A model generated the notes under the pieces. It was not told the origin of the DNA, searched no databases, and saw only the letters and a list, made by a program, of their open reading frames with translations. A program made the position numbers and the translations under genes. Positions 1 to 7,463 of a DNA stretch of 51,810 nt are shown piece after piece (within the stretch, counting starts at the first letter, position 1; every line of letters begins with the position of its first letter). The stretch is taken from the NCBI GenBank assembly GCA_964383365.1, contig CAYLHF010000020.1, forward strand, positions 1 to 51,810. Direction: 5' to 3'. The DNA comes from CAYLHF01 sp964383365. GTDB taxonomy: Bacteria > Bacteroidota > Rhodothermia > Rhodothermales > UBA10348.

Positions 1-129
1 GACGGACCGCTTCATAACGTAATCAAAATCAAGCCACCGCTGGTTTTCTCAATCGAAGACGCGGATAGACTTGTTCGTACGCTGGATCGTATTCTGAATG
101 ATGACTTCATACGTGCTCGCGTGTCGTGA
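1..129 (+). CDS. Class III aminotransferase, C-terminal fragment
   Basis: The window opens inside a reading frame in phase 1 that runs 42 codons to a TGA at 127-129. The visible tail reads DGPLHNVIKIKPPLVF followed by an acidic SIEDADRLVRTLDRIL segment. This is the typical C-terminus of PLP-dependent class III (omega) aminotransferases of the AGXT2-like/ETNPPL type, where N-x-x-K-x-KPP lies in the last domain. The same tail also ends the large phosphotransferase-M23 peptidase-aminotransferase fusions, so the full architecture cannot be told from here. The substrate is unknown. The start and active-site lysine lie upstream of the window. The symporter starts 36 bases later on the same strand, so the two may be cotranscribed. 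Confidence 0.75.
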   Translation, partial: DGPLHNVIKIKPPLVFSIEDADRLVRTLDRILNDDFIRARVS

Positions 130-165
130 TGCACCCCCTTTCGTCGCCATAAAACCCTCCGGACC

Positions 166-1692
166 GTGGATCTTTCGACTCTCGACCTCACCGCATTCAT
201 AGCATTTATTCTTTTTGTCGTGGGCGTCTCGCTCTATGCCGGGCGAAAAGAAGAAACCGATGAAGATTATTTCCTTGCGGGACGAAACCTGTCCTGGTGG
301 CTCATCGGTTTTTCTCTCATCGCATCGAATATTTCTACGGAGCATTTTGTGGGAATGGCGGGACGGGGGTATGAACTCGGCATGGCGATCGCCTCGTATG
401 AATGGATGGCGGCCGTCACCCTGGTCATCGTGGCCCTCTTTTTCCTGCCGCGCTTCCTGAAAGCCGGGATATTTACAATCCCGGAGTATCTGGAGCACCG
501 CTACAGCGTGTCTGCCCGTACGGTCATGGCCGTGTTCATGATGCTGGCATACATCTTCGTGGCACTCGCCGCCGTGCTGTATTCGGGAGCACTGGCGCTG
601 CAGCAGATATTCGATCTGGAACTCATCACAGGAATCTGGCTCATCGGCTTGTTGGCCGGTGCCTATACGGTTTACGGTGGTTTGAAGGCCGTCGTCTGGT
701 CTGATCTGATCCAGGGCGTTGCTCTCATTCTGGGGGGTATTCTGGTCACCATACTGGCATTCCAGGCCGTAGGGGGATGGGACCAATTCGTTACGCTCTC
801 GGGAGACCGGCTTCACACCGTCCTTCCGTGGAACCACTCGGAGATGCCATGGGTCGCTGTGTTCATCGGCGGGCTCTGGATACCAAATCTGTTCTACTGG
901 GGACTCAACCAGTTCATCACACAGCGAACACTGGGAGCGAAGAGCCTCGTCGACGGCCAACGTGGCATCTTCCTGGCCGCCGGAATCAAATTGATTATTC
1001 CGTTCATCATCGTATTCCCGGGCATTATTGCAGCCGAGTTGTACTCGGGACAGATCACCCAGGCAGATGCCGCCTATCCGGTGCTCATGAAGAATCTCCT
1101 CCCCGCAGGCCTGAGAGGAATCATGTTCGCGGCTCTGTTTGGGGCCGTCATGAGCAGTCTCGATTCGATGCTCAACTCGGCGTCGACCATCTTCACGATG
1201 GACCTGTTCAAACGCCATTTTCGGCCGGACGCATCACCCGATCGCCTCGTCAAGGTAGGGCGAATCGCCACCGGAGCGTTCGTGCTCACCGGATGCCTGT
1301 GGGCTCCGATCATTGCCGGGTTTGAAGGCGTTTTCAATTATATGCAGATGGTCTGGGGATTCATCTCTCCAGGAATCGTAATCGCTTTCGTATTCGGTAT
1401 TCTCTCGCGCCGAACACCGCCACGGGCGGCGATCGGCGCGATGCTCCTGGGTATTCCGGTCTATGGTAGTCTCCTCTGGCTACTCCCTGAAATAGCGTTC
1501 CTCCATCATATGATGATCACCGGTTTTGTGCTCACCGGATACATGGCGATCGAGCGGTGGCTTCATCCGCTGGCGATTCCTGTCAACATCCAGGCGCGCA
1601 ACGCCGTTGAACTCTCACCCGATCGTCTTGCACCGGTTTGGGCTTTTCTCGTCGTCTTTTCCGTAGCCATTTTGTACGCAATCTTCTGGTAG
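166..1692 (+). CDS. Sodium:solute symporter (SSS family, SGLT-like)
   Basis: A 508-residue inner-membrane protein with about 13-14 hydrophobic segments, the normal length for the SLC5/SSS family. Diagnostic stretches are visible in order: DYFLAGRNLSWW near the N-terminus, ISTEHFVGMAGRGYE (Na/sugar site region of TM1), YGGLKAVVWSDLIQ, NQFITQRTLGAKSL, and SSLDSMLNSASTIFTMDL late in the protein. These resemble the vSGLT/SGLT branch rather than proline or pantothenate carriers, so a sugar or polyol substrate is likely, driven by Na+. The start is a GTG at 166, because hydrophobic TM0 begins immediately after it and no in-frame ATG fits. The neighbouring aminotransferase gives no clear hint about substrate. 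Confidence 0.93.
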   Translation: MDLSTLDLTAFIAFILFVVGVSLYAGRKEETDEDYFLAGRNLSWWLIGFSLIASNISTEHFVGMAGRGYELGMAIASYEWMAAVTLVIVALFFLPRFLKAGIFTIPEYLEHRYSVSARTVMAVFMMLAYIFVALAAVLYSGALALQQIFDLELITGIWLIGLLAGAYTVYGGLKAVVWSDLIQGVALILGGILVTILAFQAVGGWDQFVTLSGDRLHTVLPWNHSEMPWVAVFIGGLWIPNLFYWGLNQFITQRTLGAKSLVDGQRGIFLAAGIKLIIPFIIVFPGIIAAELYSGQITQADAAYPVLMKNLLPAGLRGIMFAALFGAVMSSLDSMLNSASTIFTMDLFKRHFRPDASPDRLVKVGRIATGAFVLTGCLWAPIIAGFEGVFNYMQMVWGFISPGIVIAFVFGILSRRTPPRAAIGAMLLGIPVYGSLLWLLPEIAFLHHMMITGFVLTGYMAIERWLHPLAIPVNIQARNAVELSPDRLAPVWAFLVVFSVAILYAIFW

Positions 1693-1735
1693 GACCGGGT
1701 ATTCCCTGAAGCTGTCCACCCACGTATACCCGGTC
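1693..1735. terminator. Perfect 10-bp inverted repeat between convergent genes
   Basis: gaccgggtat at 1693-1702 is exactly complementary to atacccggtc at 1726-1735, with a 23-base loop. It begins directly after the symporter stop and lies between two convergent genes (next stop at 1753). No T-run follows on either strand, so intrinsic termination is not proven. A bidirectional terminator or mRNA-protecting hairpin is the simplest reading. Confidence 0.45.
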
Positions 1736-1752
1736 GTCTGAACAGCCGGTAT

Positions 1753-2256
1753 TCATTTCACCAACTGTTCAGCCAGCGCTTCCAGGACACGCTGCGCCGC
1801 CGGAGTTCCTACGTTTCCAACGGCGTAAACAGCGGCCTTTCTCACATCGACTCCGAAGGGTTGGTCCAGAACATCCGTCAGGAAAGACAGGACTGCCCCT
1901 CGTTGATCGTGCATGGAGATNNNNNNNNNNNNNNNNNNNNNNNNNNNNNNNNNNNNNNNNNNNNNNNNNNNNNNNNNNNNNNNNNNNNNNNNNNNNNNNN
2001 NNNNNNNNNNNNNNNNNNNNCCGATCCAGAAACCATGTTCAGAAGTTCGCGCCTCTCTCAGCGCCCGGATCCACTTCGTGGCGAGTCGCTCGCCCGGACT
2101 CCCGATCCGTATAATCCGAGAATCCTTCGGGGGAGAACTCCGATCTTCTGTAGCGAACGCAATATGCTTCCCATATTCGGCCTGGGCGCCGAAAACAACG
2201 CTCGCAATCGCGGCAATGAGAACAATTCCGACCCCTTTTTTAGTTGTCGATGACAT
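1753..2256 (-). CDS. Exported HEAT-repeat protein, interrupted by assembly gap
   Basis: The N-terminal part has a lysine-rich start and a hydrophobic VGIVLIAAIASVVFGAQA segment, a convincing signal peptide, then about 55 residues without a recognised domain. After the gap (1921-2020) the C-terminal part contains a single HEAT/PBS-lyase-type repeat, VDVRKAAVYAVGNVGT, closely matching the repeats of the upstream neighbour. The frame stays open across the 100 N, but the true gap length is unknown, so repeats are probably missing. I prefer the ATG at 2256; an in-frame ATG at 2277 would overlap the upstream stop by 17 bases. It is the last gene of the sigma-factor operon. Function unknown; probably a periplasmic scaffold or a paralogue of the preceding protein. 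Confidence 0.7.
   Translation of the reverse strand: MSSTTKKGVGIVLIAAIASVVFGAQAEYGKHIAFATEDRSSPPKDSRIIRIGSPGERLATKWIRALREARTSEHGFWIXXXXXXXXXXXXXXXXXXXXXXXXXXXXXXXXXXISMHDQRGAVLSFLTDVLDQPFGVDVRKAAVYAVGNVGTPAAQRVLEALAEQLVK
1921..2020. other. Assembly gap (100 N)
   Basis: Exactly 100 undetermined bases, the conventional filler for a gap of unknown size. It falls inside a HEAT-repeat gene beside a longer repeat-rich paralogue, which is a likely reason for the assembly break. Confidence 0.98.
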
Positions 2257-2260
2257 CGGA

Positions 2261-4033
2261 TTACTGATCGGACTCAACTTGCAACACGTCCAGTAGCGCG
2301 GCCTTCGCCTTGTCAGTGCCGATATTTCCCAGCGCCTGTACCGCGGCGGTTCGGACTCGTGTACTCGGATCGGTCTTGATCACGCGGACGAGCACAGGCA
2401 CGGCCTCATCACTCTCGGAATTTCCCAATGCGTAAACGATGGCCCGCCGGAGTTCGCTCTCCGTCTCCTGTTCCAGGAGGCGCCCGAGTAAGGCTACAGA
2501 CGCGCGGTTACCATCGCTCAACAATTGATACAGGACCGCCTTTCGAACAACCGAACTCTTCGCATCCTTCAATATTTCCAACAGAATTTCTGATTCCCCG
2601 TCTTCAAGGTTGTTGGACAGGCTGTACACGGCTGCCTTTGCGATCTCATCATTATCAGATGTTTTGGCCTGACGCAACAGGAACTCCCGAACGTCATTTC
2701 CTTCCGTGTTACCGAGTGCATAAATGACCGCCTTCCTCACTTCGTTTGATTTTGCCGAATCAAAGAGAGACATGAGTGCATTCCTGGACTCGTCTGTCCC
2801 GATGTTGCCAATAGCGTAGGCCGTTGCCTTCTGCAACTCCGCGTCATCACTTGCTGCGGCAGCTCGAAGCAACGAGGAAAGGGCGTCTGCATCTTCTCTG
2901 TTTCCGAGCGCATAGACGGCCGCTTTCTTCACTTCCGCGCTCCGTGCGTTCGTCAGTACGGTCTCGAGAGCACGGGCTGCCTTCGGATCGTCAAAATTTC
3001 CTATCGCATAGGCTGCGGCTTTCGCCAGGTCTGTATCCATACTGGTTCTGGCCAACTCCTCCAGGACCGGAATAATCGACGGGTCGTCGGAATTGGACAT
3101 CGCGTACAAAGAGGCCTTTCGTACGTCAGATGATGTCCCGTCGGTAAGTATTTGTTTGAGCGCCCTCGATGCGGCCGGTGTTTCCGAATTACCCAGTGCG
3201 TACGTGGCCGCCTTTGCCAACTCGACGCTCGCATCCGTGAGGGCGATGTCTTTGAGTAGCTCCACTATTTCCGGCGAGTCCTGATTCCCGAGCGCGTAGA
3301 GCGATGCCTTCCTCACATCGGTCGGAGCGTCCGAGTGTAGTATCGTAGCCAAGGCATCAACAGCAGTCTTGTCGTTTTCATTATTCCCGATGGCATACAC
3401 GGCATTCTTCCTGACATCCATCGATTTATCGGTCGAAGCGATTTCAACCAGTTTCCCGATGACTTCGTCTCCTTCGAAATCTGCCAGGATATATACAATA
3501 TTACCCCTGACGGATTCGCTTTCCGTACGTTCAAGAAGACCAAGAATGGTTGGAAGTACGGAATCATCTCCAATATTTCTCAGCGCATAGAGTGCTGCCA
3601 GTGCAACCTCCTCGTCGTCATTTGCTTTAAGCGCTTTTATCCGGGATGAATATCCGGGGTTACCGGCCTTCTCCAGTGCACTTGCCAGGCGAACCATGTT
3701 ATTGAGTGCGTCGTCGACATATTGACTCTCCGGAAATGACGTAGCGAATGCGTCGTAGCAGCCATACGCTTCTTCCGACGCCCTCGAGAATTGATCACGA
3801 GCGTAGCAGTAGAAGAACTGGGCATCGTCGTATCGGTCACTATCCGGATATTTGTCGAGAAAAGACGCCAGTGCCGTCCCCGCTTCTCCCCATTTTCCGT
3901 CCAGAATAAGCGTATTTGCATCCGCGTACGCTTTCTCGGCCGCTGACTGGGCTTCAGCCGACGTAGTGACGACAGGCGCAAGAACCAACAGCCCGACGAA
4001 ACATAATTTCGCAAAATACAGATGAGTTTTCAT
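2261..4033 (-). CDS. Exported TPR-HEAT repeat protein
   Basis: A 590-residue protein from the ATG at 4033, chosen because a signal peptide (MKTHLYFAKLCFVGLLVLAP, cleavage after SAEAQ) follows it. A TTG at 4132 overlapping the upstream stop would add a non-signal-like extension. Residues about 30-135 look like YbgF/BamD-type tetratricopeptide helices (YADANTLILDGKW, FLDKYPDSDRYDDAQ). From about 145 to the end there are fourteen consecutive HEAT/PBS-lyase-like repeats of about 32 residues, most carrying a YALGN signature. Repeats 4-13 alternate between two types, V(R/K)KA and (L/I)xKA. No catalytic residues are apparent, so it is probably a periplasmic protein-binding scaffold. It lies four codons or less from the anti-sigma-like gene and is likely cotranscribed with the ECF sigma factor. 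Confidence 0.85.
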   Translation of the reverse strand: MKTHLYFAKLCFVGLLVLAPVVTTSAEAQSAAEKAYADANTLILDGKWGEAGTALASFLDKYPDSDRYDDAQFFYCYARDQFSRASEEAYGCYDAFATSFPESQYVDDALNNMVRLASALEKAGNPGYSSRIKALKANDDEEVALAALYALRNIGDDSVLPTILGLLERTESESVRGNIVYILADFEGDEVIGKLVEIASTDKSMDVRKNAVYAIGNNENDKTAVDALATILHSDAPTDVRKASLYALGNQDSPEIVELLKDIALTDASVELAKAATYALGNSETPAASRALKQILTDGTSSDVRKASLYAMSNSDDPSIIPVLEELARTSMDTDLAKAAAYAIGNFDDPKAARALETVLTNARSAEVKKAAVYALGNREDADALSSLLRAAAASDDAELQKATAYAIGNIGTDESRNALMSLFDSAKSNEVRKAVIYALGNTEGNDVREFLLRQAKTSDNDEIAKAAVYSLSNNLEDGESEILLEILKDAKSSVVRKAVLYQLLSDGNRASVALLGRLLEQETESELRRAIVYALGNSESDEAVPVLVRVIKTDPSTRVRTAAVQALGNIGTDKAKAALLDVLQVESDQ

Positions 4034-4128
4034 GGTGGTATATATGCTGGTCATTGATTCACTTTCGTATGCGAACACCGTCTTGTATATGACCCCTTTT
4101 CGGCTCACAAACGTTGGTTGATAGCATG

Positions 4129-4872
4129 TCAAGAACGTTTACTCCCTTGTGTATTCCGGGAAGTATTCCCTTCAGGCCGGAGCATTTCCTCCACATTGAT
4201 CTTGAAAAGAAGGGCTTTTCTATCTACACCCGACTTAATCGTCTCCATTTCCACGACATCGGATTCCGGATCCAAATTGGCAATCTGGATGAGTATCACC
4301 TCAAGATCTGCTATCAATCGTCGGAGACGTTGTTGGTCCGGATGATTCAATGCCGTCCTGATCTCGGTAGCTTCGGTGACGAGATTCAGCGCCATTTTCT
4401 TTTGCCTCGGCACGTTCAGCATGCCCGACCCGTCATGTTCAGGATCATAATTGACCAGGCCGATGAGCAGTGTCTTGGATCGCTCGAGATACTGAAGGGC
4501 CGAAGCAGTGGCCCGGGCCATTTCGATGGATTGCTTCGCACCGTTCTGCGACGACGGAATGACCTGGAACAAATTGCTCTGTCCCAGAAGCACACCCACT
4601 CCTACCAGAATTACGGCGATACCAAATTGCATCGCCCATCGAGGAGGTCGGATGGCAGCAGAGATGGCCCCGAGCAACCCGCTGATTCTCTCACTCACCC
4701 GAATCGTGCCTCCCGATAGAGCCTTGGTGCGATCTTCCTCTTCGATGCGTTCGACCAGACGATCGAAGTACTCTTCGAAATATTCCTCAGGCGGCTCCGG
4801 TCGGATTCGCTCTGCGACTTTAGCCTTCAAAACGTCGTTGTATCTGACCGAATTCTCGCTCATTCTATTCAT
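4129..4872 (-). CDS. Single-pass membrane protein, probable anti-sigma factor
   Basis: A 247-residue protein with a charged cytoplasmic N-terminal part of about 80 residues (PPEEYFEEYFDRLVERIEEEDR), one transmembrane helix (FGIAVILVGVGVLLGQ, about 85-101), and a largely helical C-terminal region expected in the periplasm. It starts 3 bases after the stop of the ECF sigma gene, the classical place for its anti-sigma factor. It contains no cysteine, so it lacks the HxxxCxxC zinc motif of ZAS anti-sigmas, and I do not recognise a FecR domain. The anti-sigma role is inferred from topology and position only. ATGs at 4872 and 4863 are both possible starts. Confidence 0.72.
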   Translation of the reverse strand: MNRMSENSVRYNDVLKAKVAERIRPEPPEEYFEEYFDRLVERIEEEDRTKALSGGTIRVSERISGLLGAISAAIRPPRWAMQFGIAVILVGVGVLLGQSNLFQVIPSSQNGAKQSIEMARATASALQYLERSKTLLIGLVNYDPEHDGSGMLNVPRQKKMALNLVTEATEIRTALNHPDQQRLRRLIADLEVILIQIANLDPESDVVEMETIKSGVDRKALLFKINVEEMLRPEGNTSRNTQGSKRS

Positions 4873-4875
4873 CGG

Positions 4876-5466
4876 TTATACTTCTGCAATATCCTTTCGG
4901 TAGAAGGCCAGCGTCCGCTCCATTTTCCTCGTTGCCCGGAACAGGAGACTCTTGACCGTTCCCGCTGAGACGCCCATCGCGACAGCGACATCAGGAACGG
5001 TCAGGTCCTGATAGTGGCGCAAGACGAAAGCACTCCGCTCTCTGGGACTCAGACGGCGCATGGCCCGCTCCAGGTGGAGTTGAGCGATTGCACCGTCGGC
5101 GGTTCGATCGGGTGACGGTCGAGAGTCAGCCAGAGAACGTGCGTATCCATCTTCTGAAGCATCGTCCGTGTTATGTAAAAACGTCATCAGTGCTCGAGAT
5201 TTTTTCTTACGGGCAGTGAGATACGTGTTGATCGCGATTCGTCGGAGCCACGTCGTCAGGCTGGATTCTCCCCTGAATGACGAAAGACCTCTATACGCCT
5301 TGATAAATACATCCTGTGACAAATCCTCTGCATCGTGATGATTGCCCGTTAGATCCAGACAGAGGAAGTACACCGCACGTTTGTGCTCCTCAACGATCTC
5401 CCTGAAAGAGGTCGAATTAGCGTCTTGTTCTACTACGATCTCCGGCGGATCGGTCATCAAAAACAT
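4876..5466 (-). CDS. ECF RNA polymerase sigma factor
   Basis: A 196-residue sigma-70 family protein with only regions 2 and 4. Region 2 is visible as DAEDLSQDVFIKAYRGLSSF followed by LTTWLRRIAINT (about 45-90). Region 4 is LSPRERSAFVLRHYQDL then VPDVAVAMGVSAGTVKSLLFRATRKM (about 138-185), a typical helix-turn-helix for the -35 element. A serine- and aspartate-rich linker lies between. It heads a four-gene minus-strand operon with the membrane protein and the two HEAT proteins. ECF factors usually autoregulate, so its promoter should lie in 5467-5650. I saw no confident -35/-10 pair there. Starts at 5466 and 5457 are both ATG. Confidence 0.92.
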   Translation of the reverse strand: MFLMTDPPEIVVEQDANSTSFREIVEEHKRAVYFLCLDLTGNHHDAEDLSQDVFIKAYRGLSSFRGESSLTTWLRRIAINTYLTARKKKSRALMTFLHNTDDASEDGYARSLADSRPSPDRTADGAIAQLHLERAMRRLSPRERSAFVLRHYQDLTVPDVAVAMGVSAGTVKSLLFRATRKMERTLAFYRKDIAEV

Positions 5467-5650
5467 CGGATGCCTGGTTTACGGATATAGACGCAGCCAG
5501 ATCATGAATCGTTTACAACTTCGCACGGTCATTATTGCACGCGGTCCGGCGGGAAGATAAACGTGAACGTGGGCCCGCGGTTAAATGCATGGACTGAAAT
5601 TTATTTCGTATGCTTATCGTCTATTTCCTACCTCAGACGAGACCAATCTT

Positions 5651-6220
5651 ATGAAGTCATTCCTGCTCTGTCTAATCTTCGTGCTCGTTAACCCATGGTC
5701 TTCTGAGGCCCAGTATCGTCGAAATGACAAACTGCACGCAGGTCATCAGGCCTACGATAGTCCGGAAAGGGTCTCGCCCAGTAGAAGCGCAACGCTTGCT
5801 TTTGGAACCGGAGAGATCGTCGTCGAATGGAGTGCGCCGTCCGTTCGTCATCGGCAGCTACTCGGTCGACTCATTCCTAGCGAACGTATCTGGCGCACCG
5901 GAGCCAATGAAGCAACCGTGATACACTTCGATGATGACGTTATTATTGGTAGAGATTCTCTCGCTGCTGGAAGCTATGCGTTATTCACAATCGGAGGAGA
6001 AGAGGAGTGGACGTTTATTTTCAACAGTGAATCCCAGCAATGGGGGGCCTTTTCCCATGACCCCGAGCACGACGCGCTCCGAATCCAGGTCATCCCGACT
6101 TCAGGAGATCACCAGGAAGAACTGGCCTTTGCTCTCTCTTCAACAACTAAGGAAACGGCCCGCGTAGTTCTTTCATGGGGGACCATCCGCGTGGGATTTG
6201 ACGCGCGATTCGCCCACTGA
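5651..6220 (+). CDS. Secreted DUF2911 protein
   Basis: A 189-residue protein starting at the ATG at 5651, immediately before a signal peptide (MKSFLLCLIFVLVNPWSSEA, then Q). The mature part matches DUF2911: an RSATLAFGTGEIVVEWSAPSVRHR strand pair, then RIWRTGANEATVIHFDDDV, LAAGSYALFTI, EEEWTFIFN and a terminal VVLSWGTIRVGFD strand. In this family the protein is a small beta-sandwich in the periplasm or outer envelope of Bacteroidota; its biochemical role is not known to me. It is divergent from the ECF sigma gene across about 185 bases. An in-frame ATG at 5585 would place 22 non-signal residues before the signal peptide, so I reject it. Confidence 0.85.
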   Translation: MKSFLLCLIFVLVNPWSSEAQYRRNDKLHAGHQAYDSPERVSPSRSATLAFGTGEIVVEWSAPSVRHRQLLGRLIPSERIWRTGANEATVIHFDDDVIIGRDSLAAGSYALFTIGGEEEWTFIFNSESQQWGAFSHDPEHDALRIQVIPTSGDHQEELAFALSSTTKETARVVLSWGTIRVGFDARFAH

Positions 6221-6365
6221 GACCTCAACTCTGAATGCTCTGGTGGACAGACCGTAAACGATGGTGGGCAGGTTACGTACATGCGATCGAGAACGGGTCT
6301 TAGGAACAGGTTCCGGGCCCGCTTTGAGGTCCTTCTCGTCAACGATCGGAGCGTCTCAGGATACT

Positions 6366-7363
6366 ATGACAGATCCACCCTACCCGACTGAAGGAATCTA
6401 CTGTGGGCGCCAATCTCTCGTCCTCCTTTTCCTGGCACTTATATCTCCGTTGATTTCAGCGAACGCGCAGACCCAGCGAACGTCGCGTACCGCCTATATC
6501 ACTGTTCAAGGCGGGCTCTCGAGTTATCTGGGGGATAACAACACGACACCCTTTAATCGCGCGGCCTTCGGTGTGGCCGATAAACTTCCGCTTTCTGCGG
6601 GTTTTGGCATTGGATACCAGTTCAATTCGAGGTGGTCTGCGGGCCTGGCCGCCCAGTACGCTGACTATCCAATTATTACCCGATTCGATACGCAGCGGGA
6701 CTTCAGCCAGGATCCGACGGTCCGTCGAACATACGAGATTAGCTTCCGGTATATGCCAGGAACCGGCCGTCTGACTCCCTATGTAAACGTTGGATTTCAT
6801 ATGTCATTTGGGGACGTGACCATCTATGAAGCAAAGAAAATCAGAACTGGAACTCCTCTGAATCAGCAAAGTCATTACGTGTACGGACCTGTCATCGGTG
6901 TGGGCTTGGATTATTCGGTGACTCCCTCCCTGTCCGTCATTGCCGATGTGACATCACACGTAACGCTGATGGATGACTCCGTCGATGGCAGGCTTCCTCT
7001 TGGCCCTCCTCAACCCGCCAATCTCAAGGAGTCCAATCGCTTCGGCACGTTCGACCTGCTGAGCGCAGTGCAGATCGGTGTTGTTCTTCGACCGTTCTGC
7101 GGGCAGACATGTAGCCACTCAGCCGTCACTAGAAGAATTCATCGGGCTGGAGAAAAGAAACGCAGCAGCATCCGAGTATCAAGTCTGAGTGACAACGGTA
7201 CTGCGAACATTGGGTATTATTACGCCGTACGGCCGAGTGGGCGTTTCCTTATTGGCGTTGAAACCGGACTGATTCCTCGGTCTGTTTACGTCCGCTTTAC
7301 GTATCCGGACGGAAGCCAGGAGTCTGATTTAACCCGTTTCACGGGAGCATACCTGGGGCTCTC
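6366..7363 (+). CDS. Outer-membrane beta-barrel protein, 3' end lost in gap
   Basis: The visible 332 residues start with MTDPPYPTEG and a hydrophobic export signal (LVLLFLALISPLISANAQ). Alternating amphipathic strands follow, of the OmpA/OmpW-like barrel type: VQGGLSSYLGDNN, FGIGYQFNSRWSAGLAAQYADY, YVNVGFHMSFGDV, VIGVGLDYSVTPSLSVIADV. A second block of strands begins near residue 270 (GYYYAVRPSGRFLIGVETGL). The sequence runs into the N-gap at 7364, and the bases after the gap belong to the convergent TonB receptor, so the C-terminus is missing. I do not recognise the specific family. The start at 6366 was chosen for the signal peptide; an upstream in-frame codon at 6261 has no such logic. Confidence 0.72.
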
Positions 7364-7463
7364 NNNNNNNNNNNNNNNNNNNNNNNNNNNNNNNNNNNNN
7401 NNNNNNNNNNNNNNNNNNNNNNNNNNNNNNNNNNNNNNNNNNNNNNNNNNNNNNNNNNNNNNN
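7364..7463. other. Assembly gap (100 N)
   Basis: Exactly 100 undetermined bases between two convergent outer-membrane protein genes. Both lose their 3' ends here, so the real missing length must hold the end of the barrel gene, the end of the receptor gene and their intergenic region. Confidence 0.98.

Noticed and set aside
49..1218. Long open frame (about 390 codons) on the minus strand
   Set aside because: It is exactly opposite the sodium symporter, is rich in His, Glu, Arg and Gln in the way of mirror frames of hydrophobic genes, and has no recognisable domain.
6221..6331. 8-bp inverted repeat gacctcaa ... ttgaggtc flanking the DUF2911-barrel spacer
   Set aside because: The arms are 95 bases apart with no conserved context; a match of this size over that distance is expected by chance.
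7286..7463. Apparent continuation of the TonB receptor frame through the N-gap into 7286
   Set aside because: The bases before the gap encode the plus-strand barrel protein; the frame agreement over 100 filler bases is accidental. The receptor is therefore reported as truncated at 7464.
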